From NCBI RefSeq assembly GCF_014191055.1, contig NZ_JACHWB010000001.1, positions 401,875 through 465,874 of the forward strand: a stretch of DNA of 64,000 nt, given 5' to 3'. The notes under the pieces were generated by a model. The model saw nothing but the letters and a program-made list of their open reading frames with translations, was not told the DNA's origin and searched no databases. This stretch comes from Microvirga lupini (GTDB taxonomy: Bacteria > Pseudomonadota > Alphaproteobacteria > Rhizobiales > Beijerinckiaceae). Shown in pieces: positions 1 to 9,021 of the stretch. The stretch's first letter is position 1. Each line of letters starts with the position of its first letter. The position numbers were made by a program, and so were the translations under genes.

Positions 1-1
1 A

Positions 2-3000
2 GCGCTCACGGCGGATCAGATCGGCGCGATCAGCGCCAAGGCGGTCACGGGCCTGTCGGCCGGAGTGATCGGCGAACTCTCGGACACGCAGCTGGCGGCG
101 CTCCAGCCGGCTCAGATCACGGCGCTCACCACGACGCAGGTCAAAGCCTTCACGGCCGATCAGGTGGACAAGCTCTCGGACACGCAGGTCGCGGCGCTCA
201 CGGCCGCACAGGTCGCCGCCTTCAGCAACGAGCAGATCGCCAAGCTGGATGTGTCCAAGCTCAACCTCAAGGCTGTGGCCAGCCTGTCGGCGGGCCAGAT
301 CGGCGCCCTCGACACGACCCAGACGGGCTCGCTCTCGGCCGATCAGATCGGCGCGATCGGTGCCAAGGCGATCACGGGCTTGTCGACGGAGGCCGTCGCC
401 CAGCTCAGCGATGCGCAGCTCGGCGGGCTCAAGGCCGCGCAGATCTCCGCGCTCAGCACCGGGCAGATCCAGGCTCTGACCGCCGATCAGGTGGGTAAGC
501 TCGGCGACACGCAGGTTGCGGCACTCACGGCCGCACAGGTCGCAACCTTCAGCAACGAGCAGGTCGCTGAACTCGCCGTATCCAAGCTCAGCACCCAGGC
601 GACGGCCGGTCTCACGGCCGGTCAGATCGGCGCCCTCGAGACCACCCAGGTGGCCTCGCTCACGGCCGCTCAGATCGGCGTGCTCAACGCCTCCCAGGTC
701 GGCGGGCTCACGGTGGCTGGCGCCGGGGCTCTCTCGGCCGATCAGATCGGCGCGATCAGCGTCAAGGCGATCACGGGCCTGTCGACGGCTGCGGTTGCTG
801 AGCTCACCGATGGCCAGCTCGGCGGGCTCAAGGCCGCGCAGATCTCCGCGCTCAGCACCGGGCAGATCCAGGCTCTGACCACCGATCAGGTCGGCAAGCT
901 GGGCGATGCGCAGGTTGCGGCACTCACGGCCGCACAGGTTACAGCCTTCAGCAACGAGCAGGTCGCCAAGCTGGATGTGTCCAAGCTCAACCTCAAGGCT
1001 CTGGCTGGCCTCACGTCGAGCCAGATCGGTGCGTTGGATAGCGATCAGATCACCAGCATCACTGCTGCCCAGGTCGCTGCAATGAACACGGGGCAGCTCT
1101 CGGCATTGGATGGCAGTGACATCCTGCTGTTCTCGGCCGAGGAAATCGGCTCCATCAGCACCAAGGCCATTGCAGGCTTGTCGGATGAGGCGATCAGCCA
1201 GCTCAGCGATGCGCAGCTCGGCGGCCTCAAGGCCACCCAGATCGCTGCATTCACCACCGGGCAGATCCAGGCTCTGACCGCCGATCAGGTGGGTAAGCTG
1301 GGCGATGCGCAGGTTGCGGCACTCACGGCCGCACAGGTCGCAACCTTCAGCAACGAGCAGGTCGCTGAACTCGCCGTATCCAAGCTCAGCACCCAGGCGA
1401 CGGCCGGTCTCACGGCCGGTCAGATCGGCGCCCTCGAGACCACCCAGGTGGCCTCGCTCACGGCCGCTCAGATCGGCGTGCTCAACGCCTCCCAGGTCGG
1501 CGGGCTCACGGTGGCTGGCGCCGGGGCTCTCTCGGCCGATCAGATCGGCGCGATCAGCGCCACGGCGATCACGGGCCTGTCGACGGCTGCGGTTGCTGAG
1601 CTCACCGATGGCCAGCTCGGCGGGCTCAAGGCCGCGCAGATCTCCGCGCTCAGCACCGGGCAGATCCAGGCTCTGACCGCCGATCAGGTGGGTAAGCTCG
1701 GCGACACGCAGGTTGCGGCACTCACGGCCGCACAGGTCGGCGCCTTCAGCAACGAGCAAGTGGCCGAACTCGCCGTATCCAAGCTCACCACCCAGGCGAT
1801 GGCCGGTCTCACGGCCGGTCAGATCGGCGCGCTCGAGACAGCCCAGGTAGTATCGCTGTCGACGACCCAAATCGGTGTCTTGAACGCGACGCAGGTTTCC
1901 GGATTTGCCGTGGAGGACGTTCAGGCCCTCACGGCCGATCAGATCGGCGCGATCAGCGCCACGGCCACCACCGGCCTGTCCTCGGCTGCGGTTGCTGAGC
2001 TCAGCGATGCGCAGCTCGGCGGGCTCAAGCCGGCGCAGATTGGCGCATTCAGCACGGTGCAGGTGGCGGCTCTGACCACCGATCAGGTGGGCAAGCTCGG
2101 GGAGGCGCAGGTTGCGGCACTCACAGCCGTACAGGTCGCAACCTTCAGCAACGAGCAAGTGGCCGAACTCGCCGTATCCAAGCTCAGCACCCAGGCGACG
2201 GCCGGTCTCACGGCCGGTCAGATCGGCGCCCTCGAGACCACCCAGGTGGCCTCGCTCACGGCCGCTCAGATCGGCGTGCTCAACGCCTCCCAGGTCGGCG
2301 GGCTCACGGTGGCTGGCGCCGGGGCTCTCTCGGCCGATCAGATCGGCGCGATCAGCGCCACGGCGATCACGGGCCTGTCGACGGCTGCGGTTGCTGAGCT
2401 CACCGATGGCCAGCTCGGCGGGCTCAAGGCCGCGCAGATCTCCGCGCTCAGCACCGGGCAGATCCAGGCTCTGACCGCCGATCAGGTCGGCAAGCTCGGG
2501 GAGGCGCAGGTTGCGGCACTCACGGCCGCACAGGTCGGCGCCTTCAGCAACGAGCAGATTGCCGAACTCGCGGTATCCAAGCTCAGCACCCAGGCGACCG
2601 CCGGTCTCACGGCCATTCAGATCGGCGCGCTCGATGCAACCCAGGCCGGGTCTCTCACGAACGAGCAGCTCAGTGGCTTGAACGTGTTGCAGGTTGCTGG
2701 TTTCACCGCAGCTGCTGTCCAGGCCTTCTCGGCCGATCAGATCGGATCGATCAGCGCCAGCGCAACCAGGGGCCTGTCCGCTGAGGCGCTCGGCGGGCTC
2801 ACGGCGGAACAAGTCGGCGGCTTTAAGCCGGCGCAGGTTGCCGCGCTCAGCACCAATCAGATCCAAGCACTGACTGGAACGCAGATCGGCGCGTTGACCT
2901 CGGACCAGCTGGTGGCCCTGACTGCAAGCCAGGTGGGTGCGCTTAGCAACGCACAGATTGCGGAGCTGGATGCCTCCGATGTTGCGGCGCTCAGCAATCA

Positions 3001-3304
3001 GGCAATCGTCGGCCTGACGACTGAGCAGATAGGGAGCATGACGACGGCTCAGGTCGAGGCGATCACCTCGACGCAGGTCGCAGCCATGAGCGCAAACCAG
3101 ATTGCGGCACTCAAGGATGGGGACATCAAGCAGTTCTCGACCGACGATATCGCGGCGATCAGCACGACGGCCATTGCCGGACTGTCGGCAGAGGACATCG
3201 GCGACCTCAGCTTTGAGCAGCTGACCGCGCTGACCACCCCGCAGATCCAGGCGATGAATGTTACCCAGGTCGATGCGGTGCTCGCTGCCTATCGGTCCGT
3301 TTAG
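2..3304 (+). CDS. giant octapeptide-repeat protein, 5' end outside the window
   Basis: The frame is open from the first bases of the window (codons run from position 2), so the GTG at 65 is internal and the N-terminus is missing. About 1100 residues are visible, and almost all fit an 8-residue repeat of the form [ST]xxQ[IV]xAL. A 13-residue variant (DVSKL or AVSKL type) interrupts it once per higher-order unit. The motif FSNEQ recurs with its codons at 221, 548, 947, 1346, 1745, 2144 and 2543, so the super-repeat is 399 bp (133 residues), with one shorter first interval of 327 bp. The protein ends in AAYRSV and has no recognisable C-terminal domain. I know no function for it. A solenoid-like surface protein or adhesin is plausible from the regular, Ala/Gln-rich composition, but this is inference. 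The product type (repeat protein) is certain; the role is not. Confidence 0.85.
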   Translation, partial: ALTADQIGAISAKAVTGLSAGVIGELSDTQLAALQPAQITALTTTQVKAFTADQVDKLSDTQVAALTAAQVAAFSNEQIAKLDVSKLNLKAVASLSAGQIGALDTTQTGSLSADQIGAIGAKAITGLSTEAVAQLSDAQLGGLKAAQISALSTGQIQALTADQVGKLGDTQVAALTAAQVATFSNEQVAELAVSKLSTQATAGLTAGQIGALETTQVASLTAAQIGVLNASQVGGLTVAGAGALSADQIGAISVKAITGLSTAAVAELTDGQLGGLKAAQISALSTGQIQALTTDQVGKLGDAQVAALTAAQVTAFSNEQVAKLDVSKLNLKALAGLTSSQIGALDSDQITSITAAQVAAMNTGQLSALDGSDILLFSAEEIGSISTKAIAGLSDEAISQLSDAQLGGLKATQIAAFTTGQIQALTADQVGKLGDAQVAALTAAQVATFSNEQVAELAVSKLSTQATAGLTAGQIGALETTQVASLTAAQIGVLNASQVGGLTVAGAGALSADQIGAISATAITGLSTAAVAELTDGQLGGLKAAQISALSTGQIQALTADQVGKLGDTQVAALTAAQVGAFSNEQVAELAVSKLTTQAMAGLTAGQIGALETAQVVSLSTTQIGVLNATQVSGFAVEDVQALTADQIGAISATATTGLSSAAVAELSDAQLGGLKPAQIGAFSTVQVAALTTDQVGKLGEAQVAALTAVQVATFSNEQVAELAVSKLSTQATAGLTAGQIGALETTQVASLTAAQIGVLNASQVGGLTVAGAGALSADQIGAISATAITGLSTAAVAELTDGQLGGLKAAQISALSTGQIQALTADQVGKLGEAQVAALTAAQVGAFSNEQIAELAVSKLSTQATAGLTAIQIGALDATQAGSLTNEQLSGLNVLQVAGFTAAAVQAFSADQIGSISASATRGLSAEALGGLTAEQVGGFKPAQVAALSTNQIQALTGTQIGALTSDQLVALTASQVGALSNAQIAELDASDVAALSNQAIVGLTTEQIGSMTTAQVEAITSTQVAAMSANQIAALKDGDIKQFSTDDIAAISTTAIAGLSAEDIGDLSFEQLTALTTPQIQAMNVTQVDAVLAAYRSV

Positions 3305-3390
3305 CGAGGGCCAATTTGCCCTCGCGCAACGAAGGCGCGGAGACACATGACAGCAAAGGCGGCGCTTCTACAGGGAGCGCCGCTTTTTTT
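3304..3390 (+). terminator. hairpin plus rho-independent terminator after the repeat gene
   Basis: An 8-bp hairpin (3304-3311 with 3318-3325) begins at the last base of the stop codon. It is followed by a second perfect 8-bp GC stem (3359-3366 with 3376-3383) that runs straight into seven T residues at 3384-3390. The second structure is a textbook intrinsic terminator for the repeat-protein gene. Confidence 0.85.
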
Positions 3391-3715
3391 GGCCGGCCAA
3401 AGCCGAAGCGGATTCCGCTCAGGCAAGATATTCGACTTTCCTCAGCCGCGGCGCATTGAGGATTTCCACGATAGTCATCTAGACCGCACCCTGCCATCGA
3501 ACGGGCAGGTCTCGTGCTTGAGCGCCTTGAACGGCTCAACTCCACCGAGAGCGGGACTGCGAGGTGGTAGGTAGACGACACTGGCTTCGATTGCTCAGAG
3601 CCTCTTCTCGACCCGAGCCGAAATGCAAGATGCACGTTTGCTGGACATGCGCATATCTTTTGGCGAGGCAGCTAGCTTCAGGCCGCATCTGACTTGCGTG
3701 GGTTGCTACGATGGA
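3391..3715. other. gene-free stretch with a possible transposase/integrase scrap
   Basis: No convincing gene is visible. On the minus strand an open stretch of about 40 codons (3595 down to a stop at 3475) reads YLPPRSPALGGVEPF, faintly like the tail of an integrase-core transposase. It has no start and no partner frame, so it could be a relic or chance. Confidence 0.3.
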
Positions 3716-4093
3716 TCAGCCCTTGGCCCGCACAGCCACGATGACGCGCTCGGACACCGGCATAGCGTCGGACGGGGCGTGGACGACGTAGACCCCGTGA
3801 CAGACCCGCGTGATCTGGCGGACAGGCATATGGTGCTTGTCCGCTCCCGTCAGATAGTTCACCGTATAATAGGGCTCGCCACCCACATAGGTCGTAGACT
3901 TTGTCTTGAAGACATAGCCGACCTGGGTGGCGTTGATGCGGTACACGGATGTGGGCGGGCCGTAGGCTGCGATGCGCGACGAGATCGGCTTCCCGATGTA
4001 ATCCGAGCATGACATCTCGGCCGCCTCATAGGTGGCTGTCGTGCATCCGCCGAGACTGAGAGCAGTCGCAAGTAGAATGAGAATTGGTCTCAA
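3716..4093 (-). CDS. small predicted lipoprotein (125 aa)
   Basis: The chosen start is a TTG at 4093 because it is preceded by a strong GGGGAGG ribosome-binding site and gives a proper lipoprotein signal: MRPILILLATALSLGGC, with the lipobox cysteine at residue 17. The upstream extension to 4234 has no signal-peptide logic. The mature part (SCSDYIGKPISSRIAAYGPP, then VGYVFKTKS and a YYTVNY segment) looks like a compact beta-rich envelope protein. I recognise no catalytic motif. It lies alone, convergent to the upstream repeat gene, and is probably anchored in the outer or inner membrane. Function unknown. Confidence 0.7.
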   Translation of the reverse strand: MRPILILLATALSLGGCTTATYEAAEMSCSDYIGKPISSRIAAYGPPTSVYRINATQVGYVFKTKSTTYVGGEPYYTVNYLTGADKHHMPVRQITRVCHGVYVVHAPSDAMPVSERVIVAVRAKG

Positions 4094-4294
4094 GCAGGCC
4101 TCCCCATGACCTGCAGACCATATCACGGAATGAATGTCGCTCCGATCCACTGGATTGAACCTTCGCGTTGTTTGGTAAAGACAACATTCGGCTGAGCCGA
4201 TCCCCGACCACGCCTGCTCGTGCCAGCTTCGCACAAGGCTTCTGATGCATGGTGCATATGGAACGATGATGCCGTCGGATCTTGGAGAGATGGA

Positions 4295-4435
4295 ATGAGT
4301 ATCATTCTGGTGCCGGTTGTCGCTGTATCGCTAATCGGTCTCGTCGGCACACCCGCTCTCCGCCTCATGGCATCGTCGAAGAGGGCCAGGACCTGGGCCA
4401 GGAGCCAGAGCGGAGCGCTGCGTCGCTACTACTGA
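4295..4435 (+). CDS. possible small membrane protein (46 aa)
   Basis: The ATG at 4295 has a GGAGAG ribosome-binding site seven bases upstream. The product begins with one clear hydrophobic helix (MSIILVPVVAVSLIGLVGTP) followed by a strongly basic tail (SKRARTWARSQ, ending RRYY). The topology fits a single-pass inner-membrane peptide with a cytoplasmic positively charged tail. No family is recognised, and with so few codons the coding call rests on the ribosome-binding site and the helix only. Confidence 0.35.
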   Translation: MSIILVPVVAVSLIGLVGTPALRLMASSKRARTWARSQSGALRRYY

Positions 4436-4716
4436 ACAACACCGTCTGGGGCAGGCGAGGGACGGCGGCGCTCCAACGGGTTACTTCACGAGAGCCGGTC
4501 GCTTCCTTCGAACCAAGACATTCCTGCGAGCTGGAGAGTCGATCCCTGCGCTCCTCTTCATCCGGAGAGTATCGGACGCGGCAGAATAGTCGTTCGGCGC
4601 TCTGTTGCTTGAAGTCAACACTGCGACATCGTTCTGTCATCTTGCTCTGAATCGCGCTTGCGTAGATCTCGTACGGCTGACAGCTTTGATCAAAAGAAGC
4701 GGATGGGTGCGGGGGC

Positions 4717-5376
4717 ATGAACAGGACCGGTTTCTTAAAGCAGACAAAACGGGGGCTACTGGCCGCCGCAGGAATAGGGGCCGCGATCCTGTCGATTGTC
4801 GCGGCGGCGAATACGGCGCATGCGTTTCCGCAGCTGAGCCTGCCGGGGATGAGCGCCGCCATCCTGTCGTCCGGACAGGCTGGACCGACGCCGGCCTGGA
4901 TCACCTTCTGCAAGCAGATGCCAGACGAGTGCGCGTTCGACCCCTCTGAATCCGCTGTCATCACGCTGAATTCGGAGACATGGAAGCTTCTCGTCGATGT
5001 CAACGAGCGTGTGAACGCCACGATCCTGCCGGTGACGGATCAGGACCATTGGGGTGTGGCGGATCGTTGGGATTATCCCGATGACGGGATGGGCGATTGC
5101 GAGGACATCCAGATCCTGAAGCGTCGCATTCTCGCCGAGGCAGGTCTACCGCGCCGAGCCATGCGCATGACTGTTGTCATCGACGAACTCGGCGCCGGTC
5201 ATGCGGTGCTGATGGTGCGCACCAACCGCGGCGACTACATCCTGGACAACAAGCGTCCGGCCGTCCTGTCCTGGCAGGAGACCGGCTACCGTTATGTGAA
5301 GCGGGAAGGCTCGGAGGGTGCTGCCTGGGTGTGGCTCGGCAATCAGGCCGCCCCGATCGTGACAGCCACCAAATAA
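4717..5376 (+). CDS. transglutaminase-like cysteine peptidase (BTLCP/C93, LapG family)
   Basis: The 219-residue protein has an N-terminal signal peptide or anchor (basic start, hydrophobic LLAAAGIGAAILSIVAAA, cleavage near AHAF). The catalytic triad of bacterial transglutaminase-like cysteine proteinases follows: Cys in DDGMGDCEDIQ, His in LGAGHAVLMV and Asp in YILDNKRP. The acidic residues beside the cysteine match the calcium-binding style of LapG. Family members are periplasmic. LapG releases LapA-type adhesins from the surface, but Hyphomicrobiales carry several paralogues of unknown target, so substrate assignment is open. The gene lies 1.4 kb downstream of the giant repeat protein. The ATG at 4717 has a G-rich ribosome-binding site (GCGGGGGC). 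Confidence 0.88.
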   Translation: MNRTGFLKQTKRGLLAAAGIGAAILSIVAAANTAHAFPQLSLPGMSAAILSSGQAGPTPAWITFCKQMPDECAFDPSESAVITLNSETWKLLVDVNERVNATILPVTDQDHWGVADRWDYPDDGMGDCEDIQILKRRILAEAGLPRRAMRMTVVIDELGAGHAVLMVRTNRGDYILDNKRPAVLSWQETGYRYVKREGSEGAAWVWLGNQAAPIVTATK

Positions 5377-5433
5377 GCAGGATCATCAAACAACGCATGA
5401 GCGCGAGGTGCGCTCATGCGGATCAGGAGCGTT

Positions 5434-6036
5434 TCAGCTCGCAGCCTTCGCGGTGGGCCGCTGGCTGATCATGGTCTCGGAGGTCAGAACGACCCAGCCA
5501 TTGTCGGAGCGCTCGATCGAGATGATCTGTCCGATGCCGGGAAGGGTCATTCCCGGTGTCACCCACCAGACGCCGTCCGGACCTTCGATCAGGGCGGACT
5601 CGCTTGTGGCGCGGTGGATCACGTAGCGCTGGAACTGGCTCTGCCGCGCGATGGCGAGAAGCGCCTTGTCGGTCTTCGCTTCTACGACAGCGTCCGTGGT
5701 CTTCTGGCGATTGAGCGAACCCGTGGTCGCCGGGCTGAGATCGGCCGCACGGGCATGGTTGGCGTCAGTGCCCTTGCTCATCACCAGGCCGTTGCCCGTG
5801 CTTTGGAGATAGGCATAGCCGTCGCTGAGATAGACCGCATAAACCGGCAGGGCGACGGCCGAGAGGGTGAGCGCCAGCCCAAGACACATGACGATGCGGT
5901 CGCCCATGGCCTCGCGGGCCCGGATCAAGTCTTCCAGGCGATGCACTTTCCGCTCGCGGGTTTCGATGGCGGCTCCGCGTCCGGCCTGTCCGGCCCTGGC
6001 CACCTGCTCCAACACTTTATCGAACCGTACGCCCAT
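5434..6036 (-). CDS. single-pass membrane protein of unknown function (200 aa)
   Basis: The protein starts with a charged, probably coiled region (VRFDKVLEQVARAGQAGRG, then KVHRLEDLIRAREAMGDR). One transmembrane helix follows (IVMCLGLALTLSAVALPVYAVYL), then an outward-facing domain rich in Thr/Gln/Ala. That domain ends in a small beta fold (IEGPDGVWWVTPGMTLPGIG, then GWVVLTSETMI). The C-terminal part resembles small periplasmic beta modules of secretion or pilus assembly proteins, but I cannot name the family. An alternative TTG start at 6066, with AGGA upstream, adds ten residues. It is convergent with the C93 peptidase. Confidence 0.7.
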   Translation of the reverse strand: MGVRFDKVLEQVARAGQAGRGAAIETRERKVHRLEDLIRAREAMGDRIVMCLGLALTLSAVALPVYAVYLSDGYAYLQSTGNGLVMSKGTDANHARAADLSPATTGSLNRQKTTDAVVEAKTDKALLAIARQSQFQRYVIHRATSESALIEGPDGVWWVTPGMTLPGIGQIISIERSDNGWVVLTSETMISQRPTAKAAS

Positions 6037-6221
6037 GGAACCCGCCGCTATGAAAATCGACTGCAATCATTCCTATGAGGTTATGCTTAACAATCCGTCA
6101 CTTCACGTAAAGAAAGCCTGTTGATAACTTTGATGGGCAGGAGCAAGCCCTGCGCAAGCATCCCGTGACTACTGTGGACGATAGTCAAACGTTACTGCGA
6201 ATCAAGCCGTTTGGGGGATGC

Positions 6222-7892
6222 ATGAAGATCAGGACAAAGATATTTGCGCTTGTTGCTGCCTTGAGCTTCGTTGCGGTAATCATCGCCGCCGTCAGCATTA
6301 GCACCCTGCAAACCTATAATCAGGCCGTCGATGACGTGAGGCTCGCCGCCACGCGGGCCCTTTACGGCGAGCGCCTGAACCGGCTGGTGACGCATGTGGT
6401 CATGGAAGCGCGCGGCATCTATGCCTCGAAGACGACGGCCGATGCCCGCAAGTTCGGCGACGGAGTGACCGCAAGCTTGAACGAGATCGACACACTCCTG
6501 AAGGAGTGGAAGCCGATCGTTCCTGACGCGCACAAGGCTCTGTTCGATGCCGTGGTCGCGGACGCTGCCGCGTTCAAGACGTTCCGGTCCGAGACCGTGC
6601 GTCTAGGTGCCGAAGTATCGCCCGAAGCCGCCAACACCCAGGGCAACAACGAGGCCAACCGCGCCAACCGAAAGGCCTTCCAGACCAGCATCGATGCCTT
6701 GACGAAGAAGGGGAGCGAGGACATCGCAGCGGTCGACCGCTATTCCGCTGAGCTCTACAGCGAGCGCTTCACCCTGCTCGTCTCCATCGCGTTGGCCGGC
6801 ACGATTGTGGCCCTCCTGATCGGCTGGCTCGTGGGTCACAGGCAGATCGCCCGTCCGCTGAAGATCGTCACCGAGGCGATCCAGAAGCTGGCCTCCGGCG
6901 ACTACAACCTGCCGGAGGCGAAGATCAGCAACGATGAGGTCGGCGACATCTGGAAGGCCACGCAGGTCTTCGCCGGCACCATGCAGGAGGCGGACGGGCT
7001 CCGGCGCCAGCAGGCGGAGTCCGAAAAACAGGCCGGCGAGCGCCGCAGGCTCGAGATGATGAATCTCGCGCAGAGCTTCGAGGGCAGCGTGGGCGGTCTC
7101 GTCCAGCACCTCTCCGTCGCGGCTCAGCAGATGGAGGCCACGGCCCGCTCGATGGCCACCACCGCCCAGCAGACGAACCAGCAGTCGAACGCAGTGGCGG
7201 CCGCCGCCGAGCAGACCTCCAGCAACGTCCAGGCGGTCGCCGCCGCCACGGAGGAGCTCGCCGCATCGTCCAACGAGATCGGCACGCAGGTGGCGCAGAC
7301 CTCGGCTGCCGCGGCCCGGGCCGTGCAGAACGCGCGCAAGACCAACGAGCTCGTGGAGACGCTCGCCGACGGCGCGCAGAAGATCGGCGAGGTCGTTGCC
7401 CTCATCAACAGCATTGCGAGCCAGACCAACCTGCTGGCGCTCAACGCCACCATCGAGGCGGCGAGGGCTGGCGAGGCCGGAAAGGGCTTTGCGGTCGTGG
7501 CCGCCGAGGTGAAGGAGCTCGCGAACCAGACCTCGCGGGCGACGGAAGACATCACATCGCATATCAACCAGATCCAGCAATCCACCAAGGGGGCGGTCGA
7601 CGCCATCCGCGAGATCGGCCACACCATCGAGGAGGTGCACCAGATCGCCACCAACGTGGCGGCGGCCGTCGAGGAGCAGCAGGCGGCCACGCAGGAGATC
7701 GCCCGCAATGTCAGCGAGGCTGCCCGCGGCACGCAGGAAGTGACCCAGAGCATCGTCCAGGTCCAGGGGGCGGCGACCCATGCCGGGTCGGCAGCCTCCC
7801 AGGTACTGGCCGCGGCCGGTGAGCTCGCGACCAACTCGTCGACGCTCACCCGGGAGGTCGAAGGCTTCCTGGAGGGTGTCCGGGCGGCGTAG
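6222..7892 (+). CDS. methyl-accepting chemotaxis protein
   Basis: The 556-residue receptor has TM1 at about residues 6-28, a helical periplasmic sensor of about 155 residues, TM2 at about 184-206 ([20 protein letters not shown]), a HAMP domain ([18 protein letters not shown]) and a long cytoplasmic coiled coil. The conserved MCP hairpin tip is present ([19 protein letters not shown], then [13 protein letters not shown]). The start at 6222 is chosen over an in-frame one at 6165 because it has a GGGGG ribosome-binding site and puts the basic KIRTK directly before TM1. It should report an unknown ligand to CheA/CheW encoded elsewhere. No CheB/CheR pentapeptide is seen at the C-terminus. Confidence 0.93.
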   Translation: MKIRTKIFALVAALSFVAVIIAAVSISTLQTYNQAVDDVRLAATRALYGERLNRLVTHVVMEARGIYASKTTADARKFGDGVTASLNEIDTLLKEWKPIVPDAHKALFDAVVADAAAFKTFRSETVRLGAEVSPEAANTQGNNEANRANRKAFQTSIDALTKKGSEDIAAVDRYSAELYSERFTLLVSIALAGTIVALLIGWLVGHRQIARPLKIVTEAIQKLASGDYNLPEAKISNDEVGDIWKATQVFAGTMQEADGLRRQQAESEKQAGERRRLEMMNLAQSFEGSVGGLVQHLSVAAQQMEATARSMATTAQQTNQQSNAVAAAAEQTSSNVQAVAAATEELAASSNEIGTQVAQTSAAAARAVQNARKTNELVETLADGAQKIGEVVALINSIASQTNLLALNATIEAARAGEAGKGFAVVAAEVKELANQTSRATEDITSHINQIQQSTKGAVDAIREIGHTIEEVHQIATNVAAAVEEQQAATQEIARNVSEAARGTQEVTQSIVQVQGAATHAGSAASQVLAAAGELATNSSTLTREVEGFLEGVRAA

Positions 7893-7915
7893 CGCTCAAG
7901 AGGGGCAATACGATC

Positions 7916-7950
7916 GGAAGGCGCGGCGCTTCGGCCCGCGCCTTTTCTGT
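7916..7950 (+). terminator. intrinsic terminator of the chemoreceptor gene
   Basis: A GC-rich stem (AAGGCGCGG at 7918-7926 with CCGCGCCTT at 7936-7944) closes on an eight- to nine-base loop and ends in a short T run (7943-7947). It lies 25 bases after the MCP stop and before the convergent receiver gene. Confidence 0.75.
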
Positions 7951-7974
7951 TGTGGGCTGCCTGCTCGGGAGCGG

Positions 7975-8424
7975 TCAGGCCGTCTTGGTGACGTCCTCAG
8001 CCCGTGCGCCTGGGGCGCCTGCCTCGTCCCTGAGCCGACGCGTCTCCTGGGCCTTCCTGGCCGCATTCTGGACGTAAGACACCAGGGTGGAATTCAGATA
8101 AGGCTTCGGGAGAAAGATCGCTCCGGGCGGCAGATCATCCTCCCGCGGCCATTCGCGGCCCGAGGAGACGATAATCTCCACCCCGGGCCAGCCACGGTGA
8201 ACATGGCCGACCAGTTCGTAGCCGTTCATGCCGGGCGGCATCTCCACGTCCGAGAGCAGCACGTCGATGGCGACCTCGGCCTTGAGAACGCGCAGGGCCT
8301 CCTCGGCGTCCCCGGCTTCGATGACGCGGAAGTTCGCCTCCAGCAGAATATCGGCCGTGACGAGCCGCACCAGCGGTTCGTCTTCGACCAGGAGAACGAC
8401 GCCTAGGGGTTGCTGGTGGGACAC
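7975..8424 (-). CDS. single-domain response regulator (receiver only)
   Basis: A CheY-like receiver is complete: acidic cluster VEDE, phospho-acceptor Asp in LLSDVEMP, Ser in VSSGRE and Lys in FLPKPY. An Arg/Glu-rich tail of about 30 residues and no output domain follow. The frame stays open far upstream, so the start is uncertain. The GTG at 8424 (VSHQQPLGVV) is preferred because it places the first beta strand at the usual distance from the N-terminus, although its ribosome-binding site is poor. It is the first of four receiver genes here and the only one on the minus strand. Partner kinase unknown. Confidence 0.85.
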   Translation of the reverse strand: MSHQQPLGVVLLVEDEPLVRLVTADILLEANFRVIEAGDAEEALRVLKAEVAIDVLLSDVEMPPGMNGYELVGHVHRGWPGVEIIVSSGREWPREDDLPPGAIFLPKPYLNSTLVSYVQNAARKAQETRRLRDEAGAPGARAEDVTKTA

Positions 8425-8589
8425 GGCACCGAGGGGACAAGAGGATGGGGCAGAGGGCAAACGTGGCCATTGATAGACGGTTCCACTTGAGAGAGCCAGC
8501 CCTGACCGCGTCGTGATCGGGCGCACAAGGAATGAGAACCCATGGGGCGCCACCACGTTGTCCGCCTGTTGGTTGCGTCTGGGGCAAGA

Positions 8590-8982
8590 ATGAGTGCTGC
8601 ATCCGTTACGGTTCTTCCACGCCGGATCCCACCGACCATTCTGGTCGTCGAAGGGGATGTCCGGATCCGGTACCGTGTCAGCGACGAGCTGCGGGCCTGG
8701 GGGTTCAAGGTGCTGGAGGCCGGCTCGGCCCCAGAGGCGCTGACCGTCCTCGACGCCGTCCAGGTCGATCTCCTGTTCCTCGCCCTGGACCTGCCGGGCA
8801 CCGGGGGCGGCTGGGACGTGGTTCATCACATTCGCGAGAGGCCGACGAAGATGATCGTCACGTCCCGCGAGACAGGCCCGTCGGACAGCCCTGGGCCGTT
8901 TGTCCGCAAGCCCTACCAGGCAGGCGAGGTCGCTGCGCTCGCAGCCCGCAGCCTGAACTGGCCGCCACCCACACAAGCTTGA
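8590..8982 (+). CDS. single-domain response regulator, divergent receiver
   Basis: The 130-residue protein begins MSAASVTVLP and has one receiver domain. The acidic pair is EGD instead of the usual EDE/DDE, the acceptor Asp lies in FLALDLPG, the switch Thr in IVTSRE and the Lys in FVRKPY, so phosphorylation is still plausible. The ATG at 8590 (GGGGCAAGA upstream) is preferred over the in-frame start at 8542, which would add 16 unrelated residues. It lies 39 bases before the next receiver gene, probably co-transcribed, and is divergent from the receiver at 7975-8424. Confidence 0.82.
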   Translation: MSAASVTVLPRRIPPTILVVEGDVRIRYRVSDELRAWGFKVLEAGSAPEALTVLDAVQVDLLFLALDLPGTGGGWDVVHHIRERPTKMIVTSRETGPSDSPGPFVRKPYQAGEVAALAARSLNWPPPTQA

Positions 8983-9021
8983 CCGCAGGAACAAAGGCAA
9001 AAGCACGGCGGTTAGCTATGC

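Noticed and set aside
1-3301. CRISPR-like direct repeats of about 24 bases
   Set aside because: The repeats are in-frame coding octapeptides with no unique spacers.
4365-5021. 218-codon minus-strand open frame
   Set aside because: It overlaps the C93 peptidase and its leader, with no signal, motif or ribosome-binding site.
6603-7781. 392-codon minus-strand open frame
   Set aside because: It lies antisense to the chemoreceptor and has Leu/Arg/Gly-rich shadow composition.
8988-9013. GGAAC-N17-GGTT as an EcfG-type promoter of the receiver at 9022
   Set aside because: The -35 is perfect but the -10 reads GGTT, not CGTT, so it is weaker than the three sites near 57-59 kb. It could still be real.
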